DNA from: Echinometra lucunter | Taxonomy: Eukaryota; Echinodermata; Echinoidea; Camarodonta; Echinometridae | Assembly (NCBI GenBank): GCA_029962745.1 | Contig: CM057152.1 | Location: forward strand, 20,643,310 to 20,707,309 | Direction: 5' to 3' | Length of the DNA: 64,000 nt | Shown here: piece after piece, positions 54,209-64,000 of the stretch | How positions within the stretch are numbered: the stretch's first letter is position 1 | How the letters are laid out: each line of letters begins with the position of its first letter | Made by a program: the position numbers and the translations under genes | The notes under the pieces: model-generated | Database searches by the model: none | Told to the model about the DNA's origin: nothing | What the model saw: only the letters and a program-made list of their open reading frames with translations

Positions 54209-56810
54209 CAAGCATCTTTGCTCCTCATAAAATATCATACCCTCAATATTTCAAGAGCAAAGATTCAAGGTCTTTTAGATATCACGTAGAAAGTAAAAAG
54301 CATTAAACAAATAAATTTGGAGTGATATGTTTTGATTATTTTCTCTGGCCATCAGCCATCTTCTAAAAAGTGGCGTGCACAAATATTTTTGTTTCCCAAT
54401 CAATTTTAAGTAGCGCTACATTTTTTCATCCAACCCTAATACCTGGCAAGCAGCCACAATCTTTGGAACATCACGGCTGATTTAAAGAGATTTTGTTGCC
54501 TCACACTTAAACAGAGAGAGAGAGAGAGAGAGGAAAATAAAATATTTGAAGGGATGAAAAATATCTGTACTAATTGCATCAGTGTTATTTTTTTCAGCTC
54601 TAATATGTCTTGATGTGTTGTGCAAGTATCGCCTGTAAATCAGCGGTCTAGATACTGAATACAAGAACAGAAGAGGAACGACAGGCATTGTTTTAACCAG
54701 CACTGCACTGCCTGCCCTGCCATCCCCCAATCTGGGCCACGTAATTAATGGAATCATTCTTGGGGGGACATTCTGCAGCTCTTGCTCACTGCGGTTCCAA
54801 TTGACATGATGAATGATAACTATAATTGACAGAAACATATCCCTTCTCCAAATCAATGCCATCTCTCGCTTATTATGTTCCCACATCTCCCACGGAAAGG
54901 TGCTGCTCCGACACCAATCTCTTTTTCTTGGTAAGGTTTGGGTTACGTGATGGAGAGCGATTTGCTTTCTTGGACGTGGATAATCACTCGGATCATGTAA
55001 GCAAATCAAGTCAAACATCAAGCATTAACCAGTCTATTTGACTACTTTCTATTATGTTTGTAAGTTTCTCTTTCTTTTCTTTTTTTTTGAAGGGAGGGGG
55101 GAAGGAGGTTTCAACTTCAATTTTCATTCTCTGTCTCATCATTTCTTTCTTATTTTCTTTCTGTATCAACTTCCTCCTCTTGTCATTCAGTTTGATTTCC
55201 TCTTCTCTTCTCTTTTTTGCTTTTTATATTTTCTTTCTGCTTTTTTTTTCCTTCTCTCTTATTTTAAATCATTCTTTTCTTTTCTTTTCTTTTTTAAAAC
55301 CAATCAACTTTCTTTTCTTTTCTTTTCTTTTTACATATCACGTTCAACAAATAAGAAAGATATTTTATTCCCAAACAAATTCATTTCAAGAATTTGAAAT
55401 CAAGACTCTAGTGCCTTAAATGTAATAAACAGTAGTGGTAGAAAAATAAAAGTTAGCATGAAACTGCTCAAATATAGTCTCATACTGTTCAGCTTGCATG
55501 AAAAGATACATGAGTGAGATAATCTAGTATTCTATTCACGATTTCCGGTGATTTTCAGTAAAATAATTAAAATGTTCAAAAATCAACCGTCACCTTATAC
55601 CCTCACTACGGACCACCTACCCCGACGCTCTTGGCTCAAGGGCACACACGGTTTACACGTGTGTGAATTTTCGGTGCGGTACCGCGCTGAGAACTCGATG
55701 TATCTTCCGTTGACATTTTAGACATTTCTAAACAAATATTTTTCAAAAAAACGTCAACTATGTTCTAAATTAGTCATCCTACCTCAGTTCATGTAGTAAT
55801 TTTCATTCCACCTAACAAAGTAGTTAAATATTCAAAGCGCCACCTTTCCCACTACTGCTTATTACCTTTAACCCTAAAAGATCCGGGCCATTTCTGGTCT
55901 AGTTATCCCCCCGGGGGGGGGGGGGGGCATTATGGCCCCCTATAATCTCGGCCGTGGATTGCTGGATCGGTACGAAAATTGGCATGAGGGTACAGAATGA
56001 TGTAATCTACAAGGCTGTATGGTTAGATTTTATCAAATTGTTTTGTTTTTATTTTATATGAATTAATTTATGCTAATTTATGTGAGAAATCATAGTTCTG
56101 GCTATATCTCACTGAATAAAGCTTTAGGAACAATGATTTTTGGCACAAATTTTTTCATAACATTTACATCAAATCCTTTACTAAAAAAATGGGTTATCAA
56201 TTTTTATGTTATGTATACTACTGTTTTACACATTCCTTATGTATTTCTTTGTTTTTTTGAAACGTCTGCGTGTGGGGGTGTGTGTATGTGTGTGTGTGTG
56301 TGTATGTGAGAGTGTGTGTTTGATGTTTCTCACTATTTTAGAGAGAGTAAATTTATTCTCTGCTGACAGTATTCACATAATTTTGAAAAGTTTCTGATTT
56401 TGCCCATAGGTTTGTACACAGTCATATAAAGAAATGGTGAAATTTTAACGACTTGTGTTCGTAATCGTAATCTGACACCAGCACCGTAGGTCCAATCAAC
56501 ATAAATCTGGTATCAAAATGTGCGGGAAGGATCAGAGAAAAAAGTCATTGAATCTCAGATCGATACATCCAGTCGTTGTGGAGTACCGTCAAAAATTCAA
56601 CAGGATGTATTAAGGTTACAGCAAAATGGAATATTAGTAAATTTATAAATAAGTGACTGATTTTATTTATATAACAGCCAGGCTGTCTCCCTATAGGAAA
56701 GAGAGAAGAAGAATTTATAAATTAAACTGTGTGATGGTGTCTCTGACTGACATCATACTTTCATGCACAGGTATAGGATGATGAAACTAACATTCCATGC
56801 AATCATCAAA
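54209..56810. other. Intronic DNA with low-complexity tracts
   Basis: It contains a GA microsatellite (54511-54533), a TTTTC-rich pyrimidine tract (55060-55335), a poly-G run (55911-55927) and a GT microsatellite (56271-56320). A minus-strand frame of 179 codons (54482-55021) has no recognisable domain. No exon is supported. Confidence 0.4.
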
Positions 56811-58473
56811 CAGGGTTGGCGATTTTTTTAATTAAAAAAAAAAAAAAAAAAAATCAGATTTTTTGGATTTAAATCAGACTTTTTTTTATTTAAATTGGAT
56901 TTTTTTGATTTTTTTAAAAGTTCATTTGAAAAAAAGGTGTAATTACCAAAAAACCTTAAGGGCCTACCCTTACAATGACATCAATTTTAATGTTATCATA
57001 CATTTCACTCCTAATATTTTTGACCATATATTTTGTAATTAAATCCTATCAAAATGGGCAAATAAAAATCAATTTGAGGAATCATGTATGAATCTGAACT
57101 TAATTCTATCATACCTAGGCCTACGAAGGAAACTTCTACAGAGAATTCCCAGTGAGTAGCGAAAATTCCCCTCTGGGAATTTCCACTCAATATTAAAAAA
57201 ATCCCATAGGAAAATCCCAATGCATCCTCAGTGAAAATTGTATCTACATATGTACATGTGCACACAACAGCTTTGTGACAGTTTTACAAATTGGTATTAA
57301 AGCTCTTCCATTGCTACAGATAGAGATGCAAAACTGTCAGTGTTGGAGACCAATATAAGAGACAGCTTAGTCAAAGGGTGACTACACTACATTATGTTAC
57401 TGTGATTTTTATATTAATCTACAATTTTTATTCACATGTTCTCTCAAAATCTGTTTGATACATGAAGTAGGAAAAAAAACATGTCAAGTCTTTTGACCAT
57501 ATACAACTGTAATTTTGATAAAAAGGATAAAAACTGCAAAACTGCTTATATTACAACATACGTATTACAAAATAAGTATTTTATTTTAAATCAGAAACAA
57601 CTTACAACTGTGTCTACATCTTAACATTTCAATGTAGTGTTAAAAGTTTATTTTGAGTTTTGCAAATTGTTGTTATAGAGCTCTTTCCATTGCTACATGC
57701 AGATACAAAACTTCCGTTATTATTCGTAGCACTGACCATAAAATGAGCTGACAGTGACATAAAAGGTTTATAAGAGAAAGCTTTTTTCAACAGTCAAATT
57801 GTGACTGTACTACATTATGTTAAGGTGATTTTTACATGTTCTTTAAAACATCAATTGTATGATAAATGTAACAAGAAGAAATAAGCATGTTAAATCTGTT
57901 GATTACATGACTATTTTTAATTTTACTTGATGGAAGTAGTTTATGTGAAGGATCAAAACTGGAAAATTGCTAACAAACCTTTTCTCACTGACTTTTATAT
58001 ATTTTTTCACAGACTGCTCTCTGGAAAGTCTTGGATTGTGTGATAAATGATAAGAAAGAAATAAGAAACTTGTTTCACTATTAATAGCTGACAAAGAATT
58101 TAAAATTTCGGAAGAAGTGCTTGACATTTACAAAAAATGGAGTAACTGTTGACGACATACATCTTTAGTTTTTAAGGAATTAGCTGATTTTATTGACTTG
58201 ATTTTAATTTGTTTTAAGTAGATAGGAAGGATTTGTTGATTTTGTGTTGATATAAGGTTAATTCAAAGTTTTTCAGTTGATATAAAGTTAATTCAAAGTT
58301 TTTCAGTTGATTTGAAGAATTAAAACTGCCTTGAACAAATAATTTGTCAGTGATTTGTACATGCTTCAATGGAAGTGATTTAAATCACTGATTTAAAAAA
58401 AAAAAATCATGGTGATTTAAATCGCGATTTAAATCACGATTTAAATCAACGTGATTTAAATCCGCCAACCCTG
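56811..58473. mobile_element. hAT-like non-autonomous element, 1663 bp
   Basis: Ends CAGGGTTGGCGATTT and, inverted, AAATCCGCCAACCCTG. Flanks TCATCAAA (56803-56810) and TCATCGAA (58474-58481) form an 8-bp duplication with one change. Subterminal arrays of GATTTAAATCA lie inside both ends. The interior holds two diverged direct repeats of about 376 bp (CTCTTCCATTGCTACAGATA at 57302 against CTCTTTCCATTGCTACATGC at 57681), and a 29-bp tandem repeat is at 58257-58313. No transposase frame remains. Confidence 0.8.
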
Positions 58474-59504
58474 TCATCGAATCAGAAAAAACTATCATAT
58501 TCACACACATGAAACTTTCAGAGATACCAGTGCTAAAAACGAAAGGTTAAGGTCAATCCTGAATTCTGGTAATTGATCCGCATTTCAACAGAAACTGAAG
58601 AAAAGTGACTTTGAATTAGGGTACATATGTATTCGATGGAGCAGCAACATGCAAACAAACCTATGAAAACTTGCTGAAGAATGATTCTGAAAAGCATCTA
58701 CACACATCCAAATATTCTATTGATTGGGTGATCAGTTCTGTTGTTATGATTCTCTACGATTAAACAAGCAGAATACGATTTATCCTAGTTTTATTTATTC
58801 ATTTTTTGTGGTTGTTTTTCTCCATAGTTTGGTTTCATTTTACTTCATTTTTGTTCCACAAATATAGAGAATTAGGCCAACTTTGTTTACTTCTCTGAAG
58901 AGAAAACAGAGCAGAAGTAGAAGATTTACTAATCTGGGTTTACAGGATCTCTGTTATTTAGAAGGCTATAACTTTTTGCCTGAATTTTTAAAGATAAATG
59001 TTGTGTAGCAAAGTTGTAGAATTTTTATGGGCTTTCTTATCATATATAAATCATTTGGTATATTAGTTTGCTTTGTCTGTATGATACCCGTGTGTACACA
59101 GTTGCGAACAAAATGCAATGACCCCCCCCCCCCCCCCCCCAAAAAAAAAAAAAAAAAAAAAAAAAAAAGAATAAATAAATGAATGAATAAATAAAAAAAA
59201 AAAATTAAAATTAAAACCAAAAAAAAATAAAAATAAAAAAATTAGGGGAGCAAGGTAAAGCATAAAGCAATGTTTGGAGATCATGTAAGCATTTTACACT
59301 TATTATGGTGCACAATAATAATAAAACTTAATACATAATGCTTCATATTGTGTTCTATGGTATCAGATGAAAAAGTAGACTCTGTACATATGGATGGCCC
59401 ATCTTTACTTGCTTCTATTTTACTTTGATTAGAGAGTGGGAAAAGGAAGGAACAAGATTTTTTGAAAGGGGATTAACCGTTTAGTAAAGAAGATTACAGA
59501 TAAA
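58474..59504. other. Intronic DNA with a poly-C/poly-A block
   Basis: A C run (59123-59140) passes directly into about 28 A, then A-rich sequence to 59241. Neither exon nor paired repeat was recognised. Confidence 0.5.
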
Positions 59505-59670
59505 GGGCCCGTTGCATAAAACTTTCCAGTAATGGTAACTTTACCATCAATGGTAACTTCCATGGAAACCATGAATTTGATTGGCTGCTGAGCAATGTTA
59601 CTATGGTGCAATGTCGTTACCATTGATGGCAGAGTTACCATCAATGGCAAGTTTTTATGCAACTGGACCC
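59505..59670. mobile_element. Short MITE with GGGCCCGTTGCATAAAAC ends
   Basis: The left end GGGCCCGTTGCATAAAACTT and right end AAGTTTTTATGCAACTGGAC, then CC, are inverted with small differences. The interior is itself built of TTACCATCAATGGTAA/TTACCATTGATGG inverted motifs. It is 166 bp, non-coding, and lies 70 bp from the spectrin PH exon. Confidence 0.7.
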
Positions 59671-59739
59671 TGGTCAAAACAATGATAAAACCCAACACCC
59701 CCCCCCCCCCCCGCAAAAAAAGAAGAAAATGAGACTTAC

Positions 59740-59907
59740 TGGACTCTGAAAACATGTTTCCTCCTAATATAATCCTTAGCCACAGATACGATGGCACTGG
59801 TTAAAGTGAGAGGCTCGTCTATGTGGGCACCTAACTCCTTGCCCAGTCTGTCTTTATAGAATGTCAAGGATGGACCATCCTGAGCCATGTATACATAGTG
59901 CCAAGCT
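59740..59907 (-). CDS. PH-domain exon of a beta-spectrin-like protein
   Basis: On the minus strand a pyrimidine-rich acceptor (TTTTCTCCATCTCTACGTAG) precedes 168 bases read as AWHYVYMAQDGPSLTFYKDR, then LGKELGAHIDEPLTLTSAIV and SVAKDYIRRKHVFRV, followed by the donor GTAAGTCTC. This matches the first part of the beta-spectrin PH domain, which in vertebrates reads 'RSWHNVYCVI...FYKD...' and '...VALDYKKKKHVF'. The exon opens with one base that completes an Arg codon from an exon outside the recognised region and ends with two bases (CA) that the next exon completes as Gln. The family fold predicts seven beta strands and a helix; strands 2-5 are here and the remainder is in the 44.9 kb exon. The exon carrying the start of the domain was not found between 59.9 and 64 kb. 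Confidence 0.9.
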
Positions 59908-60200
59908 CTACGTAGAGATGGAGAAAATGAAATATGAAACAGAACATGATTTTCAAGTTGAAGTAGCTGTTGAGCCTCGTGACTTCTATATAATACTTCT
60001 TCAATAGGGGGGATGGGGGGGGGATGTCACAATCCCTCAATTTAACAGCCACATTCTTGTTAATTCTTGTGTAGAGGGAATATAATGGGAAATATTATGT
60101 CCTTATTTGTTTGGCAAGACAACTTTATGACTCAAACCTTCAAATATATCTAGAAATGAAGAAAATAGTAACTTCAGTATAGTATGTGCTTATGATATCA
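59908..60200 (-). other. Intron upstream of the PH exon (start)
   Basis: AT-rich with a G-rich run at 60007-60023. It belongs to the intron that ends with the acceptor at 59908-59909; its far end lies beyond recognition in this window. Confidence 0.6.
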
Positions 60201-60998
60201 AGGGGTGGTATTCTGAACACCGTTTTAACTGTGTTTTAAGTTCTGTTATAACTTCTGTTTTAAGGCACTGATTTACAACACCGCTAAAACAGTCTTTAAA
60301 CGGTATTCTGAGAACTGTTTTAACGGTGTTGTAAGTCATCAAAGCCACACCCACCGCAAAGATATTATCCAATGGGGAAAGTCGTTAGAGATGAGTCTAA
60401 GCTGACTCGGCCAATAAGATCACTCCCTGTGGAAGGGGCGCGTGAAACGCGTGAACTATATATTCGCGTTGTGATGAGCGCATTAGTTTGCGCTTACTTT
60501 CTTGCTTTAATTCAGATGTGATGATGTGACAGAATTATTTGTGCAAATCATCTTTGATATTATCGCAGACAATTGCCAAATTTCTCCACCCGAGGCAAAA
60601 ATTCTGTTGAAATGTTGTTTCGGGAATAAAAGTAAGGTTTATTGAATCTCGTTATCCCCCTCATTCCAACCAAAAACATTTATGAGCGAGAAAAATTGCC
60701 GCCATGACATAACGCATGCAAAGTTAAAACACCTCCCACCCTGTTTTATCTTATGAGCATGAAATGTCAAGCGGAAAAGTTAAAACAGGAGATAAAACGG
60801 TCTTCAGAATACCGTGTTATTACATATGGTATTTTTACGCGCTTGCGCACGACTTGCGCCAGGTATATAGATGCGCGGTTAGAAAGATAAAACAAAACTT
60901 AAAACAAAAGTTAAAACAGAGATAAAACGGTGTTCAGAATACCGATTTGCTAAAACAGACTTAAAACAGAGTTAAAACAGTCTCAGAATACCACCCCT
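60201..60998. mobile_element. MITE, family G, with perfect 16-bp terminal inverted repeats
   Basis: It begins AGGGGTGGTATTCTGA and ends with its exact reverse complement TCAGAATACCACCCCT. Additional internal copies of the GGTATTCTGA/TTCAGAATACCG motif occur near 60302, 60805 and 60935, each next to a CGTTTTAAC/AAAACGGT block. The 798-bp element has a mid-section of ordinary AT composition and no coding frame. Target duplication is not clear. The related element at 7683-8225 shares the ends. Confidence 0.8.
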
Positions 60999-61231
60999 GG
61001 GAAAGGAATTAAGAGGGTGAATATGACACTTACATAGTGTACACAGGGGGGGGGGGTGTCAGTAATTCAGTACACATTTCTGTACACATGTGCAACCACA
61101 TCTTTTCCAAAACCACCCTAAATGAGTTCTATCCATCGATCAAAATCACACCCACTTTTTGAGATTTTTCCCAAGATTTTCTACAAAGATTTACCCCTAA
61201 ACTTAAACCTCCTCCAGCATATTCCCTAAAC

Positions 61232-61236
61232 AAGGG

Positions 61237-61266
<30 letters not shown>
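61232..61266. repeat. (CT)n microsatellite
   Basis: A pure CT run of about 30 bases followed by TTTCTTTTC. Confidence 0.9.
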
Positions 61267-61268
<2 letters not shown>

Positions 61269-61346
61269 TCATTGGCCTCAAGAAAACAGCTCCCCTTTTT
61301 CCTCTATTTCTGGCCTATTTAACACCCTAATCGCTTCACACGGCAT

Positions 61347-61575
61347 GTGATGCAGCTTAATCAGCAAAAAATAACCCTCTTTCAAGATGTTTTTCTGGTC
61401 GTCTGTATGTACAGCAATATGTTTAACTGGTCCCCTAGGTTTTTTTCCTTTTTTCTTTTGTGATGCAGCTTAATCAGCAAAAAATACCCTTTCAAGATGT
61501 TTTTCTGGTTGTCTGTACATGATGTATGTACAGCAATATGTTTAACCGGTCCCCCAGGTATTTTTTTTCTTTTTG
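61347..61575. repeat. Two-copy 113-bp tandem duplication
   Basis: GTGATGCAGCTTAATCAGCA starts at 61347 and again at 61460. Both copies continue through TTTCAAGATGTTTTTCTGGT, ATGTACAGCAATATGTTTAA and GGTCCCC-AGGT. The second copy carries a small insertion (TACATGATG). The 154-codon minus-strand frame here is a by-product of the duplication. Confidence 0.88.
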
Positions 61576-61678
61576 CAGTATATAATATGAATGGCAAGTC
61601 AGGATAAGTGAAGCAACACAGGATTGACGCATGTCCCTTTACCTGTGTGTGCTTTAAGAAACGAAAATGTGAAGTGTA

Positions 61679-62018
61679 AGGCTTGTTCGGATATGAACAA
61701 ATCCCACATTTTTGTGTGTGTAGCAAGTGAATGGGATATGAGGCAACCAACAAAAAAAAAAAAAAACCCAGAGGTAAGAGGCATATTTTTTGCCTCCTGG
61801 GTGGAAAAAGATGTTGGCTAATCAAGTTCTTAAAAACTAAGTGCAAAATATGATGTCATGACTTTGTCTGCACAACTTTTGACAAAAATCTCATTTATTT
61901 GAGCATTGACACATTTGATGCGGGTTCATTACCATACACGTAAGTGGTGTGGTTTGCCGCACCAGATCTGAACACTAAAAATCCATGGGGGTTTGTTGCG
62001 TCATATCTGAACAAGCCT
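61679..62018. mobile_element. MITE, family A (AGGCTTGTTC ends), copy 2
   Basis: It begins AGGCTTGTTCGGATATGA and ends TCATATCTGAACAAGCCT. The interior is inverse to copy 1 at 48860-49230. It is flanked by TA on the left and TTA on the right. It contains a poly-A run (61749-61764) and has no frame. Confidence 0.75.
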
Positions 62019-64000
62019 TTACTGTGTACTATAAGATACAAACATGTGTGCTAAAAAAAAAAACACCCAAATTTTTGCATCGGTTTATTGTTGCAATAAT
62101 GTGAAAAAGCCCTAAAGGTATGAAACTAATACAGGTACAATTTTCTGCCTTTTGCGTTCTACATGTATCACACTGTCTTTTATGGGACCAGAGAGTTTGA
62201 AACAAATTAAAACTTTTACTAGAAGATAATGACGTGTGTGCACAGTTACTATTAGGCATTCATCATCACATACAGCAGCTTAGATTCCTAATTACATGCT
62301 TTATGCCTTACTACCGCATAGAAACGGGCGTGAAATGTGAATCATCATCATGTCTTATGGTTTTGAAATCCTGGTCTTCAACAATGTGGTGAAAATATCG
62401 GATTACTTTTTAGAACTCTCACAGTTGTTTTTTCCCCTGTTCAAGGTGAGAGAAACAATACAGAATACAGGAAGCAAGAGTAACTGGAAACTCTGGAAGG
62501 TGAAGGAACATCTGAGAGCATTCGTACTTGAGAGATAAATCTTCTGTACAGAAGGAAGGATGGACAAGAATTTAAAAAAACCACAGGAATCTCCACAATG
62601 AGGAAGCAGGGAAGTTTACTCATATACAACAACCCTTACTTATCACCAAGTGACATCCAAATTGAAGCTTGTCAAAGTACTTGGTTAAAAAACCACAATT
62701 TTGTGTTTTGTCACCAAGGCTTCCCTATCGTTCATGAACTTGGAGTGAACTTTTTTTGGGGGGGCTGCAGTGGTCAGAAATATACTGGTCATATGAAATT
62801 ACACTCACAACACAAGAGTCCACAGGATATGTAAGATTTTTCGGCGAAAAATTACACTTTAACATGAAGCGTTGCTGCTAGAATTCTTATCCCACTGGAA
62901 TGTGGAATGAAGAAGAAAAAGAAAATCTTGTTTTTTATTAGTTTGTAATCAAGCAGGAAATACATGTATCTTTGTTTGAGGAAGAGTTTAAAATCTAAAC
63001 ACAGAAATGAACTTTGAAACTTGTATAAACTATACGTGTACTTTTGCCAAAAATATCATTAAAAAATCATACAAATAAACTCAGTTGATGAAGGTCATTT
63101 GTTTTAATAATTAAGTTGGGTTTTCTGGTAACAATTTCATTGCTTTACATTGTCTTTCATTGGCATCAAAATCTGTACACATACAATTTTACACACTTTC
63201 CCTTCCTACATGAGGTATCTGTCATCAGAGACAACTCCATCAAGGTGGAGATTCTGGTCAAGGTACTAAAATGCAAAACTCCATCTTTTACTTCCAGTGC
63301 TAACATTTAGATGATGTTTTAGATTATACATATGAGTTCTGATACAAAAACAATAACAACAACAACAACAAAATGAGAATAAAAATGAGAAAAGTGAAAA
63401 AATATAACCTTAGCAACTTTCACATACCCTGCACCTTTTCAATCAATTGGAAACAGAAGTTCCGCTTTATCTTTTCTAGTTGGTTTTGCTGTTGGTAATT
63501 TGGGTTTCGGTTTGAAAGTGAAACACAGCATAACTTTTCTTTTTCTACCTCCAATTCACAAAATAATGTTGGCAACTTGACATTCAGCCAGACAATTGTA
63601 ATCTCTGAGCACAGATTTCACAGAATGCATGAAAGAAAACCGCTGATCTAGTCAAGTCAAACAATTGATTTCATTCATTACGATGTGAATTCATGGTTAA
63701 CAAACTGAAAAGACGAACCATAACTTTAGCATAGTGTTTCACACTTGAATACACTGATGTTGAGAGGGTGCTAATTTTAAATAATACTCAGCAGTGGTGG
63801 TCCAATCGATTAGAATTATTGTGAAGGATTTCTTTTTAAAATGCAAGTAAAGTATTTCTCCTTATTGTACCCAATTATCGAGGATTTTCCTCTTTCACTT
63901 TACCTATTTTTACTACATGCATGTGCAAAATAGTAACATGGTAAACAGTACCATGTTTCGGTTTCAGTGAAACAGAAACTTGTCAGTATTAATTTTCGGC
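62019..64000. other. AT-rich DNA, presumably intron of the spectrin-like gene
   Basis: The missing 5' exons of the spectrin-like gene should be on the minus strand here or to the right, but none with spectrin-repeat or PH character was recognised. A small segment at 63215-63262 has GC-rich third positions and splice-like edges on the + strand (see findings). A short (ACA)n repeat lies at 63355-63371. Confidence 0.4.

Larger units (their letters stand above)
44928..59739 (-). other. Last intron of the spectrin-like gene, 14.8 kb
   Basis: Minus strand: donor GTAAGTCTC at 59739-59731 and acceptor TTGTAG ending at 44928. It is a phase 2 intron. It is packed with MITEs and tandem repeats listed separately, and no further PH or spectrin-repeat exon was recognised in it. 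Direct joining of the flanking exons gives an uninterrupted PH domain, so no exon is needed between them. Confidence 0.75.

Noticed and set aside
55038..55419. Two overlapping frames of about 120 codons, Phe/Ser/Leu-rich
   Set aside because: Pyrimidine-rich low-complexity tract with no motif and no splice support.
61382..61846. 154-codon minus-strand frame
   Set aside because: It spans a tandem duplication and part of a MITE; repeated peptide blocks mirror the DNA duplication and no domain is visible.
62350..62632. Candidate spectrin exon upstream of the PH exon
   Set aside because: No frame shows the expected start of the PH domain, and the required phase (two bases of an Arg codon before a GT donor) is absent.

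Overview
This window is eukaryotic, probably from a marine invertebrate deuterostome and most likely a sea urchin-like echinoderm. That placement is inferred from three things: AT-rich, intron-dominated sequence; very many short inverted-repeat DNA transposons and long C or G homopolymers; and tRNA-headed SINEs of a kind I associate with echinoderms. There are no operons, ribosome binding sites or other prokaryotic features. One 500-base run of N at 29501-30000 marks an assembly gap.

Only two genes are supported. On the + strand a probable last coding exon (18299-18421) follows a strong acceptor and is followed by a long 3' UTR with poly(A) signals at 18838 and 22450. I do not recognise the protein, and no convincing earlier exon of it was found in 1-18 kb. 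On the - strand two exons (59740-59907 and 44687-44927) encode most of a beta-spectrin-type PH domain and the protein's C-terminus. Their splice phases fit exactly across a 14.8 kb intron. The rest of that gene should lie beyond the right edge. The two genes converge, with about 22 kb of repeat-rich DNA between their 3' ends.

Most of the rest is transposon debris. From left to right: a foldback at 1.3 kb; a TTAA-flanked MITE at 2.6 kb; a MITE plus tRNA-SINE at 5.6-6.3 kb; a MITE inside a MITE at 7.7-8.2 kb; a GC-rich inverted-repeat element at 15.2 kb; a TA-flanked MITE in the 3' UTR at 20.1 kb; a TTAA-flanked MITE at 24.5 kb; a LINE reverse-transcriptase fossil at 25.5 kb; hAT-like MITEs at 26.5-27.0, 28.6 and 34.3 kb; a 260-bp hairpin at 28.8 kb; a degenerate G-tailed minisatellite at 31.6-33.9 kb, itself interrupted by an element; a four-element nest of transposons at 36.8-39.6 kb; a tandem and inverted duplication at 40-41.6 kb; a MITE split by a CpG-rich insert at 45-46 kb; an inverted-repeat element with a tandem core at 51-51.9 kb; a 1.66 kb hAT-like element at 56.8-58.5 kb; and an 800-bp element with perfect 16-bp ends at 60.2 kb.

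The most informative observations are the nested transposon stack, whose target-site duplications give a relative order of events; the minisatellite, each unit of which ends in a G tract; and the 51 kb element, whose repeat units carry consensus nuclear-receptor DR1 motifs. Calls rest on reading by eye. Element names describe ends and target-site duplications, not database matches.
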